The notes below the pieces were generated by a model, which did not search any database, was not told the DNA's origin, and worked only from the letters and a program-made list of their open reading frames with translations. From Acetobacter estunensis (GTDB lineage: Bacteria > Pseudomonadota > Alphaproteobacteria > Acetobacterales > Acetobacteraceae), in assembly GCF_019083805.1 (NCBI RefSeq), contig NZ_JAHRDV010000001.1:310001-374000 (forward strand): 64,000 bases of DNA, in the 5' to 3' direction. This document shows positions 19,329-28,226 of the stretch, piece by piece. The first letter of the stretch is position 1, and the number at the start of each line of letters is the position of its first letter. Both the position numbers and the translations under genes were made by a program.

Positions 19329-20396
19329 ATGAACGAGACGAAACTTGCCGAACTGCGCAGGAAGTATGGTGGAGCGTCCGGTAGCCAGATCTTCGATCCC
19401 GAGTTCCGCGCCGTAGCGGAAGGGCAGTTCTCTGCTGGCCGCGGGCGCTCCAAGCCCTATTCCGGCGTGCAGACCTTTCTTGGGTTGCCTTATATGCCCA
19501 ACGCTGCGTCCTCGCCGGACTTCGACGGGTTGGATGTGGCCGTGGTGGGTGTGCCGATGGATCTGGGCGTGACCAACCGTTCCGGTTCACGCTTCGGACC
19601 ACGCGCTGTTCGCGATATCGAGCGGATCGGTCCGTACGAGCATGTGCTGCACCGCCAGCCTGCCGCGCTGTGCAAGGCGGCGGATATTGGCGATGTGCCA
19701 TTCCGCAGCCGCTTCAGTCTGGAACAGTCCCATGAGGATATTCAGGCGTTCTATAAGCCGCTTGTGCAGGCGGGCGTCATTCCGCTGTCCGTCGGTGGCG
19801 ATCATTCCATCAGCTATTCCATTCTCAGGGCTGTGGGCGCAGAGCGTCCGGTTGGCATGGTGCATTTCGATGCCCATTGCGACACGAGTGGAGATTACGA
19901 AGGCGCGAAATTCCATCATGGCGGCCCGTTCCGTCATGCCGTGCTGGAAGGTGTGCTGGATCCGGCGCGATGTGTGCAGATCGGCATACGCGGGTCTTCG
20001 GAATATCTATGGGAGTTTTCCAAAGATTCCGGCATGACCGTGATCCATGGCGAAGAGGTGCCGCATCTCGGGCCAAAGGCGATCATTGAGACGGTGCGTC
20101 GCGTGGTGGGCGAAGGGCCGGTCTATGTCACCTTCGATGTAGACTGTCTGGACCCCGCTTTCGCGCCCGGTACAGGCACGCCGGAAGTGGGCGGCCTCAC
20201 CACCCGGGAGGCGCTGGAGCTTCTGCGCGGTCTGGATGGGCTGAACATTGTGGGTGGAGATGTGGTGGAAGTCGCACCGCAATACGACACCACAACGAAC
20301 ACAGCGCAGGCGGGCGCGCAGGTGCTGTTTGAACTCTTCAGCCTGGTTGCCGGACGTTTCCCGGCGGCCCGTAGGGATCACGCGCCCACTACGTGA
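19329..20396 (+). CDS. Agmatinase/guanidinobutyrase-type ureohydrolase
   Basis: The 355-residue protein belongs to the arginase/agmatinase superfamily, which hydrolyses guanidino groups to urea with a binuclear Mn (or Ni) centre. All metal ligands are present: His159 in SVGGDHSIS, Asp181, His183 and Asp185 in HFDAHCDT, and Asp270 and Asp272 in TFDVDCLDP. The blocks NRSGSRFGPRAVRDI and APGTGTPEVGGLTTREA recall Pseudomonas guanidinobutyrase (GbuA) as well as agmatinases, so the substrate (agmatine, 4-guanidinobutyrate, guanidine or other) stays open. It has about 40 extra N-terminal residues. The urease operon begins 12 bp later, so the urea it releases should go straight to urease. Confidence 0.9.
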   Translation: MNETKLAELRRKYGGASGSQIFDPEFRAVAEGQFSAGRGRSKPYSGVQTFLGLPYMPNAASSPDFDGLDVAVVGVPMDLGVTNRSGSRFGPRAVRDIERIGPYEHVLHRQPAALCKAADIGDVPFRSRFSLEQSHEDIQAFYKPLVQAGVIPLSVGGDHSISYSILRAVGAERPVGMVHFDAHCDTSGDYEGAKFHHGGPFRHAVLEGVLDPARCVQIGIRGSSEYLWEFSKDSGMTVIHGEEVPHLGPKAIIETVRRVVGEGPVYVTFDVDCLDPAFAPGTGTPEVGGLTTREALELLRGLDGLNIVGGDVVEVAPQYDTTTNTAQAGAQVLFELFSLVAGRFPAARRDHAPTT

Positions 20397-20408
20397 TTTT
20401 ACGCAACG

Positions 20409-21293
20409 GTGGCAGCCGCTTCCGGTTGTAGGCTGGGTGCGGCCACCGCAGACAGGACATCTGAACCAGTGACGACAACACTCCAGCGCGCACGAGGACG
20501 GTTCGGGCTGGAGGTCAAGGCTGACGGCAGCCGTACGCGCATGGCCGATCTGGAGCAGAGAGGCTGCTGTCGCCTGCTGTTTCCGCGCATCACGGGCGCG
20601 GGCATGGAAGCCGCCACCGTCAACATTTCCGGCGGCATGGCGGCGGGGGATCGCATTGAAGGTCGTCTCATATGTGGTGAGGGGACGGACCTTCTGGTCA
20701 CATCACAGGCAGCAGAGCGGATTTATCGCGCCCGCCCCGATGACGGGTCTTCGGAAGTTGAGGTTGCCTGTCGCATCGCGCCGGACGCGCGGCTGGAATG
20801 GCTGCCGCATGGTACCATCTTTTTCGATGGCAGCCAGTTGCACCGCCACATGACGGTGGAGATGGCGCCCTCTTCCTCATTCCTCTTTCTGGAAAGCCGC
20901 ATTTTTGGTCGTACGGGTTCGGGTGAGCATCTCACGCGACTGTCGGTGCGTGACCGTCTTTCCGTGCGCAGAGATGGGCGGTTGATTCTTGAAGATACGC
21001 TCAAGCTGGAGAGTGATGATGTCACCGCGCTGCTGAAGCAGGCGGCGGTCGCGGGCGGTAATGTGGCCGTGGCGACGGTCGTGCTAATCGCGCCAGACGC
21101 CATGACGCTTCTTGATGCCGTACGCGCGCGACTTCGCGAACCGGAATGTGCCGGTTTCGCGGCCTCCGCCTGGAACGGGATGCTGGTGCTGCGCGGACTT
21201 GCGGCCGGTGGCTGGGCGTTGGACGTGGCGTTGCGTCATATTCTGCCGCTTTTGCGGGAAGGACGCGCCCCGCCTTCCACATGGCGGTCGTGA
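20409..21293 (+). CDS. ureD: Urease accessory protein UreD
   Basis: UreD (UreH) binds urease apoprotein and, with UreF and UreG, delivers nickel to it. The N-terminus after the leader reads QRARGRFGLEVKADGSRTRMADLEQRGCCR, the usual UreD start. Further blocks are NISGGMAAGDRIEGRL, LLVTSQAAERIYRA and ARLEWLPHGTIFFDGSQLHR. I give the GTG at 20409; the in-frame GTG at 20469 has AGGACA upstream and may be the true start. It is first of the urease genes and lies 12 bp after the ureohydrolase stop. Confidence 0.92.
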   Translation: MAAASGCRLGAATADRTSEPVTTTLQRARGRFGLEVKADGSRTRMADLEQRGCCRLLFPRITGAGMEAATVNISGGMAAGDRIEGRLICGEGTDLLVTSQAAERIYRARPDDGSSEVEVACRIAPDARLEWLPHGTIFFDGSQLHRHMTVEMAPSSSFLFLESRIFGRTGSGEHLTRLSVRDRLSVRRDGRLILEDTLKLESDDVTALLKQAAVAGGNVAVATVVLIAPDAMTLLDAVRARLREPECAGFAASAWNGMLVLRGLAAGGWALDVALRHILPLLREGRAPPSTWRS

Positions 21294-21338
21294 GGGTATA
21301 GGCACAATGAAACTGAGCGGAAGGGATTGTATCGGGTC

Positions 21339-21641
21339 ATGAAGCTTACTCCCCGGGAAAAGGACAAGCTGCTTATCTCCATGGCGGCGATGGTGGCGCG
21401 TCGGAGACTGGAGCGCGGTGTCCGCCTGAACTACCCCGAAGCCGTGGCGCTCATCACCGATCATGTTGTGGAAGGTGCGCGTGACGGATTGAGCGTGGCG
21501 GAACTCATGGCCAGCGGTGGTCGTGTGCTGACACGCGAGCAGGTCATGGCCGGTGTGGCCGAGATGATTCACGATGTGCAGGTGGAAGCGACGTTTCCCG
21601 ATGGCACAAAGCTGGTGACGGTGCATGACCCGATACGCTGA
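21339..21641 (+). CDS. ureA: Urease subunit gamma
   Basis: The 100-residue protein, [20 protein letters not shown] then [20 protein letters not shown], is a near-textbook UreA. It forms the (UreABC)3 cytoplasmic enzyme with UreB and UreC. The start at 21339 is set by the conserved [11 protein letters not shown]; frame upstream adds only four residues. The 3' end overlaps ureB by 17 bp. Confidence 0.97.
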   Translation: MKLTPREKDKLLISMAAMVARRRLERGVRLNYPEAVALITDHVVEGARDGLSVAELMASGGRVLTREQVMAGVAEMIHDVQVEATFPDGTKLVTVHDPIR

Positions 21642-21969
21642 TCCTCTTCCCGATGGCGCGGTGCCGGGGGAAATCCTCGTGGCAGAGGGCGATATCGCTC
21701 TCAACGAAGGCCAGCCACGCCGCACGTTGCGCGTGGTCAATTCGGGTGACCGGCCTGTGCAGGTGGGCAGCCACTATCATTTCGCCGAGGTGAATCCAGC
21801 GCTTCTGTTCGACCGTGAGCAGGCGCTGGGCTGGCGTCTGGATGTGCCCTCCGGTGGGGCCATTCGTTTCGAGCCGGGACAGGAACGTGAGGTCACGCTG
21901 GTGCCGTTCCGGGGCTTGCGGCGGGCGGTCGGCTTTCGGGGTGATGTCATGGGGAGTGTGGATAAATGA
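21625..21969 (+). CDS. ureB: Urease subunit beta
   Basis: The 114-residue protein has the UreB features [39 protein letters not shown] and [15 protein letters not shown]. It overlaps ureA by 17 bp and ureC by 4 bp, which implies tightly coupled translation of the three structural subunits. Confidence 0.97.
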   Translation: MTRYADPLPDGAVPGEILVAEGDIALNEGQPRRTLRVVNSGDRPVQVGSHYHFAEVNPALLFDREQALGWRLDVPSGGAIRFEPGQEREVTLVPFRGLRRAVGFRGDVMGSVDK

Positions 21970-23672
21970 CGCGGCTTTCCCGGCATGATTACGCAGGCCA
22001 GTTCGGCCCCACGACCGGAGATCGGGTGCGTCTGGCCGATACGGCGCTTCTGGTGGAGGTGGAGAAAGATTTCACCATTTATGGAGAAGAAGTGCGCTTT
22101 GGTGGCGGAAAGACCATCCGTGACGGCATGGGGCAATCGCAGGTCACGCGCGCGGATGGGGCGGCGGACACTGTCGTCACCAATGCGCTGATCATTGACC
22201 ACTGGGGTATCGTCAAGGCGGACGTGGCGTTGCGGGACGGGCGGATCGCGGCCATTGGCAAGGCGGGCAATCCGGATATTCAGCCGGGTGTGGACATCAT
22301 CATCGGGCCGGGCACGGAAATCATCGCGGGTGAGGGGAAGATCCTTACGGCGGGGGGTATCGACAGCCACATTCATTTCATCTGCCCTCAACAGATCGAG
22401 GAGGCGCTGGCTTCAGGCGTCACCACCATGCTGGGCGGCGGCACGGGGCCGGCCACCGGCACGGCGGCGACCACCTGCACGCCGGGCCCTTGGCATTTGG
22501 CGCGGATGTTGCAGGCAGTGGAGGCGTTTCCGGTCAATCTGGCGTTTGCGGGCAAGGGCAATGCTTCGCGCCCGGATGGGCTGGAGGAAATGGTGCGCGC
22601 GGGAGCGTGCTGCCTGAAACTGCATGAGGACTGGGGCTCGACCCCTGCGGCCATCGACAATTGTCTGAGCGTGGCGGATCGCATGGATGTGCAGGTGATG
22701 ATCCACACCGACACGCTCAACGAGAGTGGCTTCGTGGAGGACACCATCGCCGCGTTCAAGGGGCGCACAATCCATGCGTTTCACACGGAGGGCGCGGGCG
22801 GTGGTCATGCGCCCGACATCATCCGTGTGGCGGGGCTACCGAACGTGCTGCCGTCCTCCACCAACCCGACGCGGCCCTATACGATCAACACGCTGGATGA
22901 GCATCTCGACATGCTCATGGTGTGTCATCATCTTGACCCACAGGTGCCTGAGGACATTGCGTTTGCGGAGAGCCGCATCCGGCGCGAGACCATCGCGGCG
23001 GAGGACATCTTTCACGACATGGGCGTGCTGTCGATGATGTCCTCAGACAGTCAGGCCATGGGGCGTGTGGGTGAGGTGCCGTTGCGAACGTGGCAGACGG
23101 CGCACAAGATGAAGCTTCAGCGCGGCGCGTTGCCGGGCGATGGCGCGGCGGATAACGCCCGCGTGAAACGCTACATCGCGAAATACACGATCAATCCGGC
23201 CATCTCGCATGGCCTGTCGCATGAGGTCGGTTCGATCGAAGTGGGCAAGCTTGCTGATCTTGTCTTGTGGGAACCCGCGTTTTTCGGTGTAAAGCCCGAT
23301 CTGGTCATCAAGGGAGGGGCTATTGTCTATGCCATGATGGGCGATCCGAACGCCTCCATTCCGACGCCGCAGCCTGTGCATGGGCGCATGATGTTCGGGG
23401 GTTATGGCGGGGCGCTGACGCACACCAGTCTGACTTTTGTCTCACAGGCGGCACTTGAAGATGACATTGGGCAGAAGCTTGGGCTGAGAAAGCCTCTGTC
23501 GGCCGTGTCCAACGTGCGTGGCGGCATTGGCAAACGCAGCATGATCCACAACGACGCGATGCCGCATATCGAGGTCGATCCCGAGACGTACGAAGTCCGT
23601 GCGGACGGCGTGCTGCTGACCTGCGAACCTGCCGAAATCCTGCCCATGGCCCAGAGGTATTTCCTGTTTTGA
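21966..23672 (+). CDS. ureC: Urease subunit alpha (catalytic)
   Basis: The 568-residue nickel metallohydrolase cleaves urea to ammonia and carbamate. All active-site elements are present: His135 and His137 in [11 protein letters not shown], the lysine to be carbamylated (Lys218) in [10 protein letters not shown], His247 in MIHTDTLNE, His273 in [11 protein letters not shown], the flap histidine pair in MVCHHLDP and Asp361 in [11 protein letters not shown]. The enzyme should be active once loaded by UreDEFG. The stop overlaps the ureE start by one base. Confidence 0.98.
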   Translation: MTRLSRHDYAGQFGPTTGDRVRLADTALLVEVEKDFTIYGEEVRFGGGKTIRDGMGQSQVTRADGAADTVVTNALIIDHWGIVKADVALRDGRIAAIGKAGNPDIQPGVDIIIGPGTEIIAGEGKILTAGGIDSHIHFICPQQIEEALASGVTTMLGGGTGPATGTAATTCTPGPWHLARMLQAVEAFPVNLAFAGKGNASRPDGLEEMVRAGACCLKLHEDWGSTPAAIDNCLSVADRMDVQVMIHTDTLNESGFVEDTIAAFKGRTIHAFHTEGAGGGHAPDIIRVAGLPNVLPSSTNPTRPYTINTLDEHLDMLMVCHHLDPQVPEDIAFAESRIRRETIAAEDIFHDMGVLSMMSSDSQAMGRVGEVPLRTWQTAHKMKLQRGALPGDGAADNARVKRYIAKYTINPAISHGLSHEVGSIEVGKLADLVLWEPAFFGVKPDLVIKGGAIVYAMMGDPNASIPTPQPVHGRMMFGGYGGALTHTSLTFVSQAALEDDIGQKLGLRKPLSAVSNVRGGIGKRSMIHNDAMPHIEVDPETYEVRADGVLLTCEPAEILPMAQRYFLF

Positions 23673-24184
23673 TGACCCGTGTGATCGAGATTCTACCAGC
23701 AGGAAGCTGGGATGTTGCGCAGGCGGTGGATGTGTTCGCCGCCGATTACGAAGGACGGCATCGTAGGCGCATGATGCTGGGTTTGCGTTCAGGCGAGAAG
23801 GTGCTGCTGGAGCTTGAACATGCGCGCCTGCTTCAGGCCGGTGACGGATTGAAGCTCGACGATGGACGCATCGTGCGGGTGGAAGCGTTGCCGGAAAAGC
23901 TGATGGAAGTGACGGCGCATGATCCGCTGCATCTGATGCGATTGGCATGGCATCTGGGAAACCGGCATCTTCCGGCGGCGATCTATGCGCATCGTATCCT
24001 CGTGCGGCAGGATCATGTGATCGCCGACATGATCCGTGGACTGGGTGGCCATGTGCATGAGGTCGAGGCGCCGTTCGATCCAGAAAGCGGGGCTTATACG
24101 GCGCGTGCGGCTTCCCACGATCACACTCATGGTGGAGAGCATTATCACCATCATGGGCACGGTCATTCGCATTCCCATGACTGA
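23672..24184 (+). CDS. ureE: Urease accessory nickel chaperone UreE
   Basis: UreE hands Ni2+ to the UreG complex. The 170-residue protein has the peptide-binding N-terminal domain, then the metal domain HLMRLAWHLGNRHLPAAIY with the bridging histidine region. It ends in a histidine-rich tail ([21 protein letters not shown], in part), which stores nickel in some species. The ATG at 23672 shares its A with the ureC stop. Confidence 0.96.
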   Translation: MTRVIEILPAGSWDVAQAVDVFAADYEGRHRRRMMLGLRSGEKVLLELEHARLLQAGDGLKLDDGRIVRVEALPEKLMEVTAHDPLHLMRLAWHLGNRHLPAAIYAHRILVRQDHVIADMIRGLGGHVHEVEAPFDPESGAYTARAASHDHTHGGEHYHHHGHGHSHSHD

Positions 24185-24872
24185 CAGACATGGCGGGACC
24201 GGTTCGACGGACGGGGCGGATTTCCTGCGTCTTCTGTCATGGGTTTCTCCTGCTTTTCCCACAGGGGGGTATGCCTATAGCCATGGGCTGGAATGGGCGG
24301 TTGAGCAGGGCGATGTGCGCGATGTGGACACGCTGATTGCGTGGGTGAGTGCGCTGCTTCGGCATGGAAGTATCGGTAATGACCTGATTTTCCTGCGTGT
24401 GGCGTGGGAGGCGGCGCATGACATGACGGCGTTGCGTCCTATTGCCGATTTTGCCTGCGCCTGTGCGTCTTCGCGGGAACGCTATGAAGAGACGGTTTAT
24501 CAGGGTGAGGCTTTTCTGAAGGCGTCGGATGTGTGGGACGTAGTCCCGACAAAAGCCGAACTTGCCGGTGTACGGTGGCCGTTGCCGGTCGTGCAGGGGC
24601 TCGTGTTTCGTCGTGGGGCGGTGGCGTGTAAGCAGGCGCTGCTGTCGGGTGGGTATGCCGCAGTGGCGGCCCTTGTTTCTGCCGCCGTGCGACTGGTGCC
24701 GCTGGGGCAGACGGATGGATTGCGCGCACTTGCGCGGTTGGAAGATGTGCTGCTGGAAGCGGCACAGGACGCGCTGACCCGGACATTGGAAGACGTGGGA
24801 AGCGCGTGCTTTTGTTCCGATCTCGCGGCCATGCATCATGAAACTCAGGAAACGAGGCTGTTCAGGACATGA
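24177..24872 (+). CDS. ureF: Urease accessory protein UreF
   Basis: UreF is the all-helical protein that bridges UreD and UreG during nickel insertion. The 231-residue product has the conserved opening [30 protein letters not shown] and a later [15 protein letters not shown] place the start at 24177, overlapping the ureE end by 8 bp; open frame further upstream lies inside ureE and is not UreF-like. Confidence 0.95.
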   Translation: MTDRHGGTGSTDGADFLRLLSWVSPAFPTGGYAYSHGLEWAVEQGDVRDVDTLIAWVSALLRHGSIGNDLIFLRVAWEAAHDMTALRPIADFACACASSRERYEETVYQGEAFLKASDVWDVVPTKAELAGVRWPLPVVQGLVFRRGAVACKQALLSGGYAAVAALVSAAVRLVPLGQTDGLRALARLEDVLLEAAQDALTRTLEDVGSACFCSDLAAMHHETQETRLFRT

Positions 24873-25483
24873 CAAAGGCAAAGCACGGTCCACTGCGTGT
24901 GGGTATTGGGGGACCAGTAGGCACCGGAAAGACGGCGCTGATGGATGCGCTGTGTCGCCGGTTCCGCGATGATTACAATATTGCGGCCATCACCAACGAT
25001 ATTTACACACGTGAGGACGCGGAGTTCCTCACACGCGCCGGGTCGCTGCCGCCCGAGCGCATCATGGGCATCGAGACGGGAGGATGTCCGCACACGGCGA
25101 TCCGTGAGGATGCAAGCATCAACCTTGCGGGTATTGCGGAACTGACGGATCGGTTCGAGGGGCTGGATATCGTGCTGGTGGAGAGCGGCGGTGATAATCT
25201 TGCGGCCACTTTCAGCCCCGAACTTGCCGATCTAACCATTTATGTCATAGATGTTTCGGCAGGCGACAAAATCCCGCGCAAGGGTGGACCGGGGATTACG
25301 CGCAGCGATCTTCTGGTCATCAACAAGATCGATCTTGCGCCCTATGTCGGGGCCGATCTTGGCGTGATGGACCGTGACAGCCGCCGCATGCGTGGGGAGC
25401 GGCCCTTCGTGTTCTCCAACATCCGCGCAGGTGAGGGCGTGGAAGACATTGCCCAGTTCATCATTGAGCAAGGCGGGCTCTGA
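24869..25483 (+). CDS. ureG: Urease accessory GTPase UreG
   Basis: UreG is the SIMIBI-class GTPase that drives nickel transfer. The 204-residue protein has the P-loop [11 protein letters not shown] (about residues 14-24), [14 protein letters not shown], the invariant nickel-binding [13 protein letters not shown] (Cys-Pro-His) and the base-specificity motif [11 protein letters not shown]. It overlaps ureF by 4 bp and closes the operon. Confidence 0.98.
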   Translation: MTKAKHGPLRVGIGGPVGTGKTALMDALCRRFRDDYNIAAITNDIYTREDAEFLTRAGSLPPERIMGIETGGCPHTAIREDASINLAGIAELTDRFEGLDIVLVESGGDNLAATFSPELADLTIYVIDVSAGDKIPRKGGPGITRSDLLVINKIDLAPYVGADLGVMDRDSRRMRGERPFVFSNIRAGEGVEDIAQFIIEQGGL

Positions 25484-25563
25484 AACATTCGTTGGAGTGA
25501 TGGGGTGTTTTCATCACGTCAGCGGAGAAATGTCCGTCTCTAAGTAATTTCACGCATCCCGCG

Positions 25564-25584
25564 ATTACGATTCGTTTTCGTAAT
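25564..25584. promoter_or_regulatory. Inverted repeat upstream of the porin gene
   Basis: ATTACGA and TCGTAAT form perfect 7-bp arms around a 7-nt spacer. The site lies 47 bp before the chosen porin start, where a promoter operator is expected. It is not like the 10-bp palindrome before urtA, so a different regulator would be needed. Function is inferred. Confidence 0.4.
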
Positions 25585-25630
25585 GTTTCTCCTGTCGCCA
25601 ACTGGTGACTGCGGCCACGGGAGGATGTTC

Positions 25631-26833
25631 ATGATTGCGCTTGCGTCGCGGTTCTCGATGAGCCGAAAAGAAAACCTGCTCAGGTGCGGAAGTATTCTGT
25701 CGATTTGTGCCGCGTTCAGCGCGTTGGCTCCCACAGAGTCACGCGCTGCTGTGACGGTCAATTTTGGCAAGGACCAGTTCTTCACACTGGGTGTCGGTGT
25801 GAGAGCCCAGTATCTCAGCAAGGATCCGGCCGCGACGCCGAGTAATTCGAGCGCTGCGAGCGCAAGCGATTTTCGTGTCTATATGGGTGCGCAGTTCCAC
25901 AAATACGTCAAGGCGACGCTCAATCTCGAGCGGCTGCGCGATGGCAACTGGAACGTGCTCGACGGCATCCTTCAGGTCGAACCGTGGAAAGCTTTCAATG
26001 TCTGGGGCGGTCGGATGCTGACTCCGAGTGATCGCTCCAATCTCGACGGGCCATACTTTCTCAGCACCTATGCTTTTCCCATCGTGTCCCAGTATCCCGG
26101 CGCATGGTCCGGCCGTGACGATGGTCTTGCGGTGTGGGGCAAGCTGATGAAGGATCATTTTCGCTACGTTGCGGGTGTCTATCGGGGCCATAACTGGCAG
26201 CGCGATGCGTCCAACCGAGGCGAGCATCCTTTGTTTGCAGCCCGTCTGGAATACAATTTTCTCGATCCCGAACCGTCACCTGCCTATTACACGGCCAGCA
26301 CCTATTACGGAAAAGCCGACATTCTTGCGATCGGTCTGGCCGGTCAGTACGAAACCGATGGCGTAGGTACGGCGCAGCAGAAGGGTGACTACAAAGCCTG
26401 GAACATCGACGGTCTGTTCGAGAAGAAAATCGGTCCTGACGCGCGCTACGGTGTCTATACTCTGGAAGGTGCGTATTACCAGTATTACACCGACGGCGTG
26501 AAAGACATCGCGGCGGGCCACGGGCAGCGTTCTCCCGATTATGGCAATGTCGGCGGCATTAACGACGGCACGGCGTTTCTGGCCAGTACGGCCTACCTGA
26601 TCCCCTACAAGCTTGGCTGGGGGCGCATCCAGCCGCTGGTGCGTTATCAGCAGTTCCGTTTCAAGAAGGATATGTACGGGGCGGGGCATCCGAAAACCAC
26701 ACAGTTCGATGCCGGCGCGAACTATGTGATGGATGGTCACAATCTGCGCTTTACCTTCGATTACGTGCGCTACAAGCCGATGGGCACGCGGGCCTCGAAC
26801 GCCTTTCTTCTGGGCATGCAGTTCCAGTACTGA
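25631..26833 (+). CDS. Outer-membrane porin, probably for urea or a related solute
   Basis: A signal peptide (SFCL-like core GSILSICAAFSALAPTESRA-AV) is followed by about 360 residues of alternating beta-strand sequence. They are rich in Tyr, Trp and Gly (for example YVAGVYRGHNWQRD, VYTLEGAYYQYYTDG). The protein ends in LLGMQFQY, with the C-terminal aromatic residue that the Bam machinery recognises. It resembles short OprP/OprO-like porins only in general layout. The start at 25631 has GGGAGG just upstream; 25583 is possible. Lying between ureG and the urea two-component and transport genes, it is likely an uptake channel of the same regulon. That specificity is inferred. Confidence 0.75.
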   Translation: MIALASRFSMSRKENLLRCGSILSICAAFSALAPTESRAAVTVNFGKDQFFTLGVGVRAQYLSKDPAATPSNSSAASASDFRVYMGAQFHKYVKATLNLERLRDGNWNVLDGILQVEPWKAFNVWGGRMLTPSDRSNLDGPYFLSTYAFPIVSQYPGAWSGRDDGLAVWGKLMKDHFRYVAGVYRGHNWQRDASNRGEHPLFAARLEYNFLDPEPSPAYYTASTYYGKADILAIGLAGQYETDGVGTAQQKGDYKAWNIDGLFEKKIGPDARYGVYTLEGAYYQYYTDGVKDIAAGHGQRSPDYGNVGGINDGTAFLASTAYLIPYKLGWGRIQPLVRYQQFRFKKDMYGAGHPKTTQFDAGANYVMDGHNLRFTFDYVRYKPMGTRASNAFLLGMQFQY

Positions 26834-26900
26834 CGCCAACCGACCCGAGGACATCACTTGACAGGCGTGCTGATGCGGACAGCCGCCGGGAGACATTGGA

Positions 26901-27341
26901 ATGTTGATCTTGAAGCCCCGGATCATGTGCGGACTGGTTTTTCTCACCTGCGGTGTCGCCGGAAGCGCGGCGCATGCGGTGGAACCTCCTCTCGACACTC
27001 TCGATTGCCGCCATCTGTTTGTCGAGGACGTGCGGTTATCCGATCAGTTGGACGTGGTAAAACGGAAAGAGGCGGCGGATGTGGCGGCCGGCACGGCTGA
27101 GGAAGATCAGGGATTTTACGTAAAGTTCGATCCCGTGCCGGGTGTCGGCATCATGAAGGGAATGACCCTCTCTCCAGCGGGCAAGCCCATCCGTCAGGAT
27201 ACCAACGAGATGGGACGCGACGCCCTGCAGGCGCGGTTGCTCTCGGTGCGCCATGTGGAGCAGAACAAGTTGTGCCCGGAAGTGGGCTCTCCTGCGGAGA
27301 AACGCACCACCATCCTCGACGATCAGGTGCGCGGGCAGTAA
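26901..27341 (+). CDS. Small periplasmic protein of the urea island
   Basis: The 146-residue product has a signal peptide (MLILKPRIMCGLVFLTCGVA...AHAVEPP). The mature part has two cysteines (TLDCRHLFVED, NKLCPEVGS), likely forming a disulfide, and a DPVPGVGIMKGMTLSPAGKP segment. GGGAG precedes the ATG. It follows the porin by 67 bp and probably shares its transcript. Its stop abuts the stop of the converging response-regulator gene with no spacer. No family recognised. Confidence 0.6.
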   Translation: MLILKPRIMCGLVFLTCGVAGSAAHAVEPPLDTLDCRHLFVEDVRLSDQLDVVKRKEAADVAAGTAEEDQGFYVKFDPVPGVGIMKGMTLSPAGKPIRQDTNEMGRDALQARLLSVRHVEQNKLCPEVGSPAEKRTTILDDQVRGQ

Positions 27342-28226
27342 TTACCTTTCTCCAAGCAGGCGCGAGGCCGTGGCCGCTGCTGCGGCCCGCGAGCTAAGAC
27401 CGGTCTTGTTGTAGATTTGTTCGATGTGTTTATCGATCGTGCGCGGGCTGACGGTGAGGATGTCCGCGATGTCGCGGCTGGTCTTGCCCCGTGAGATCCA
27501 CAGCAGCACTTCGGCTTCCCGCCCGCTCAGTCCCAGTCGCGCCTGAAGCAGTCGCTCCGGATGGAGGGAGTGACTGGCCAGACGCAGGAGCAGTTCGTCG
27601 TCATTAATGGCGCCGACAAAAGTGAGTGTCAGTTCGTCCTCGCTCGTGCTTTCGCGTAGCATTACCGAGCCGGGGGGCGGCAGGCTCGTTCCTCGCAGGA
27701 GGGCGGCAAGCGCTCCATCGGGGATTTTGTCCAAAAGCTGTGCGGCATGGGGCGTGGTCCACAGCATATCGCCCGCGCGGCTGACAGCGAGAAGAAAACG
27801 CCCCGCGCTGTCCAGAGCGCCATGGGCCGCACGGATGCGGGAGGCTGCTTCGATCCGCACGCCGATGCGCGCCAGAACTTCTTCCAGCCGCAGGGGTTTT
27901 GTGACGTAGTCCGCAGCCCCCAGCTCGAAAGCGCGGATCACGTGTTCGGTCTCGGTCAGGCCGGTCATGAAAATGATGGGCGTGTGGACCAGCCGTGTGT
28001 CGTGGCGCAGAGCCTCACACACGTCCCACCCTGTCATGCCGGGCATCAGCGCGTCCACCAGAACCAGATCGGGCACACATCGGGCCACAACTTCAAGCGC
28101 GGCCGGTCCCGACTGCGCGAGCAGCACGTCATAACCGCCATGGGTAAGATGTTCATCCATCAGGCCAAGAACAGCGGGGTCGTCATCAATGACAAGGACG
28201 GTCTTGCGAGTGGGAGCGTTTGTCAT
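27342..28226 (-). CDS. Two-component response regulator (receiver + LuxR-type HTH)
   Basis: The 294-residue protein has an N-terminal receiver domain with the acidic pocket VLVIDDDPA, phospho-acceptor Asp58 in LVLVDALMPGMTG, the Thr in IIFMTGLT and the Lys in YVTKPLRL. A middle linker of about 90 residues follows, then a C-terminal LuxR/FixJ helix-turn-helix (LSGREAEVLLWISRGKTSRD, VSPRTIDKHIEQIY). Its ATG overlaps the stop of the transporter-kinase by 3 bp, so the kinase is its partner. The palindrome at 31598-31621 is the best candidate target. The linker (QLLDKIPDGALAALLRG) is longer than usual and may carry a sensing or dimer function. Confidence 0.92.
   Translation of the reverse strand: MTNAPTRKTVLVIDDDPAVLGLMDEHLTHGGYDVLLAQSGPAALEVVARCVPDLVLVDALMPGMTGWDVCEALRHDTRLVHTPIIFMTGLTETEHVIRAFELGAADYVTKPLRLEEVLARIGVRIEAASRIRAAHGALDSAGRFLLAVSRAGDMLWTTPHAAQLLDKIPDGALAALLRGTSLPPPGSVMLRESTSEDELTLTFVGAINDDELLLRLASHSLHPERLLQARLGLSGREAEVLLWISRGKTSRDIADILTVSPRTIDKHIEQIYNKTGLSSRAAAAATASRLLGER

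Noticed and set aside
25497..25517. GTGATG / CATCAC hairpin after ureG as a terminator
   Set aside because: The stem is only 6 bp with a 9-nt loop and no T run. I could not support termination here.
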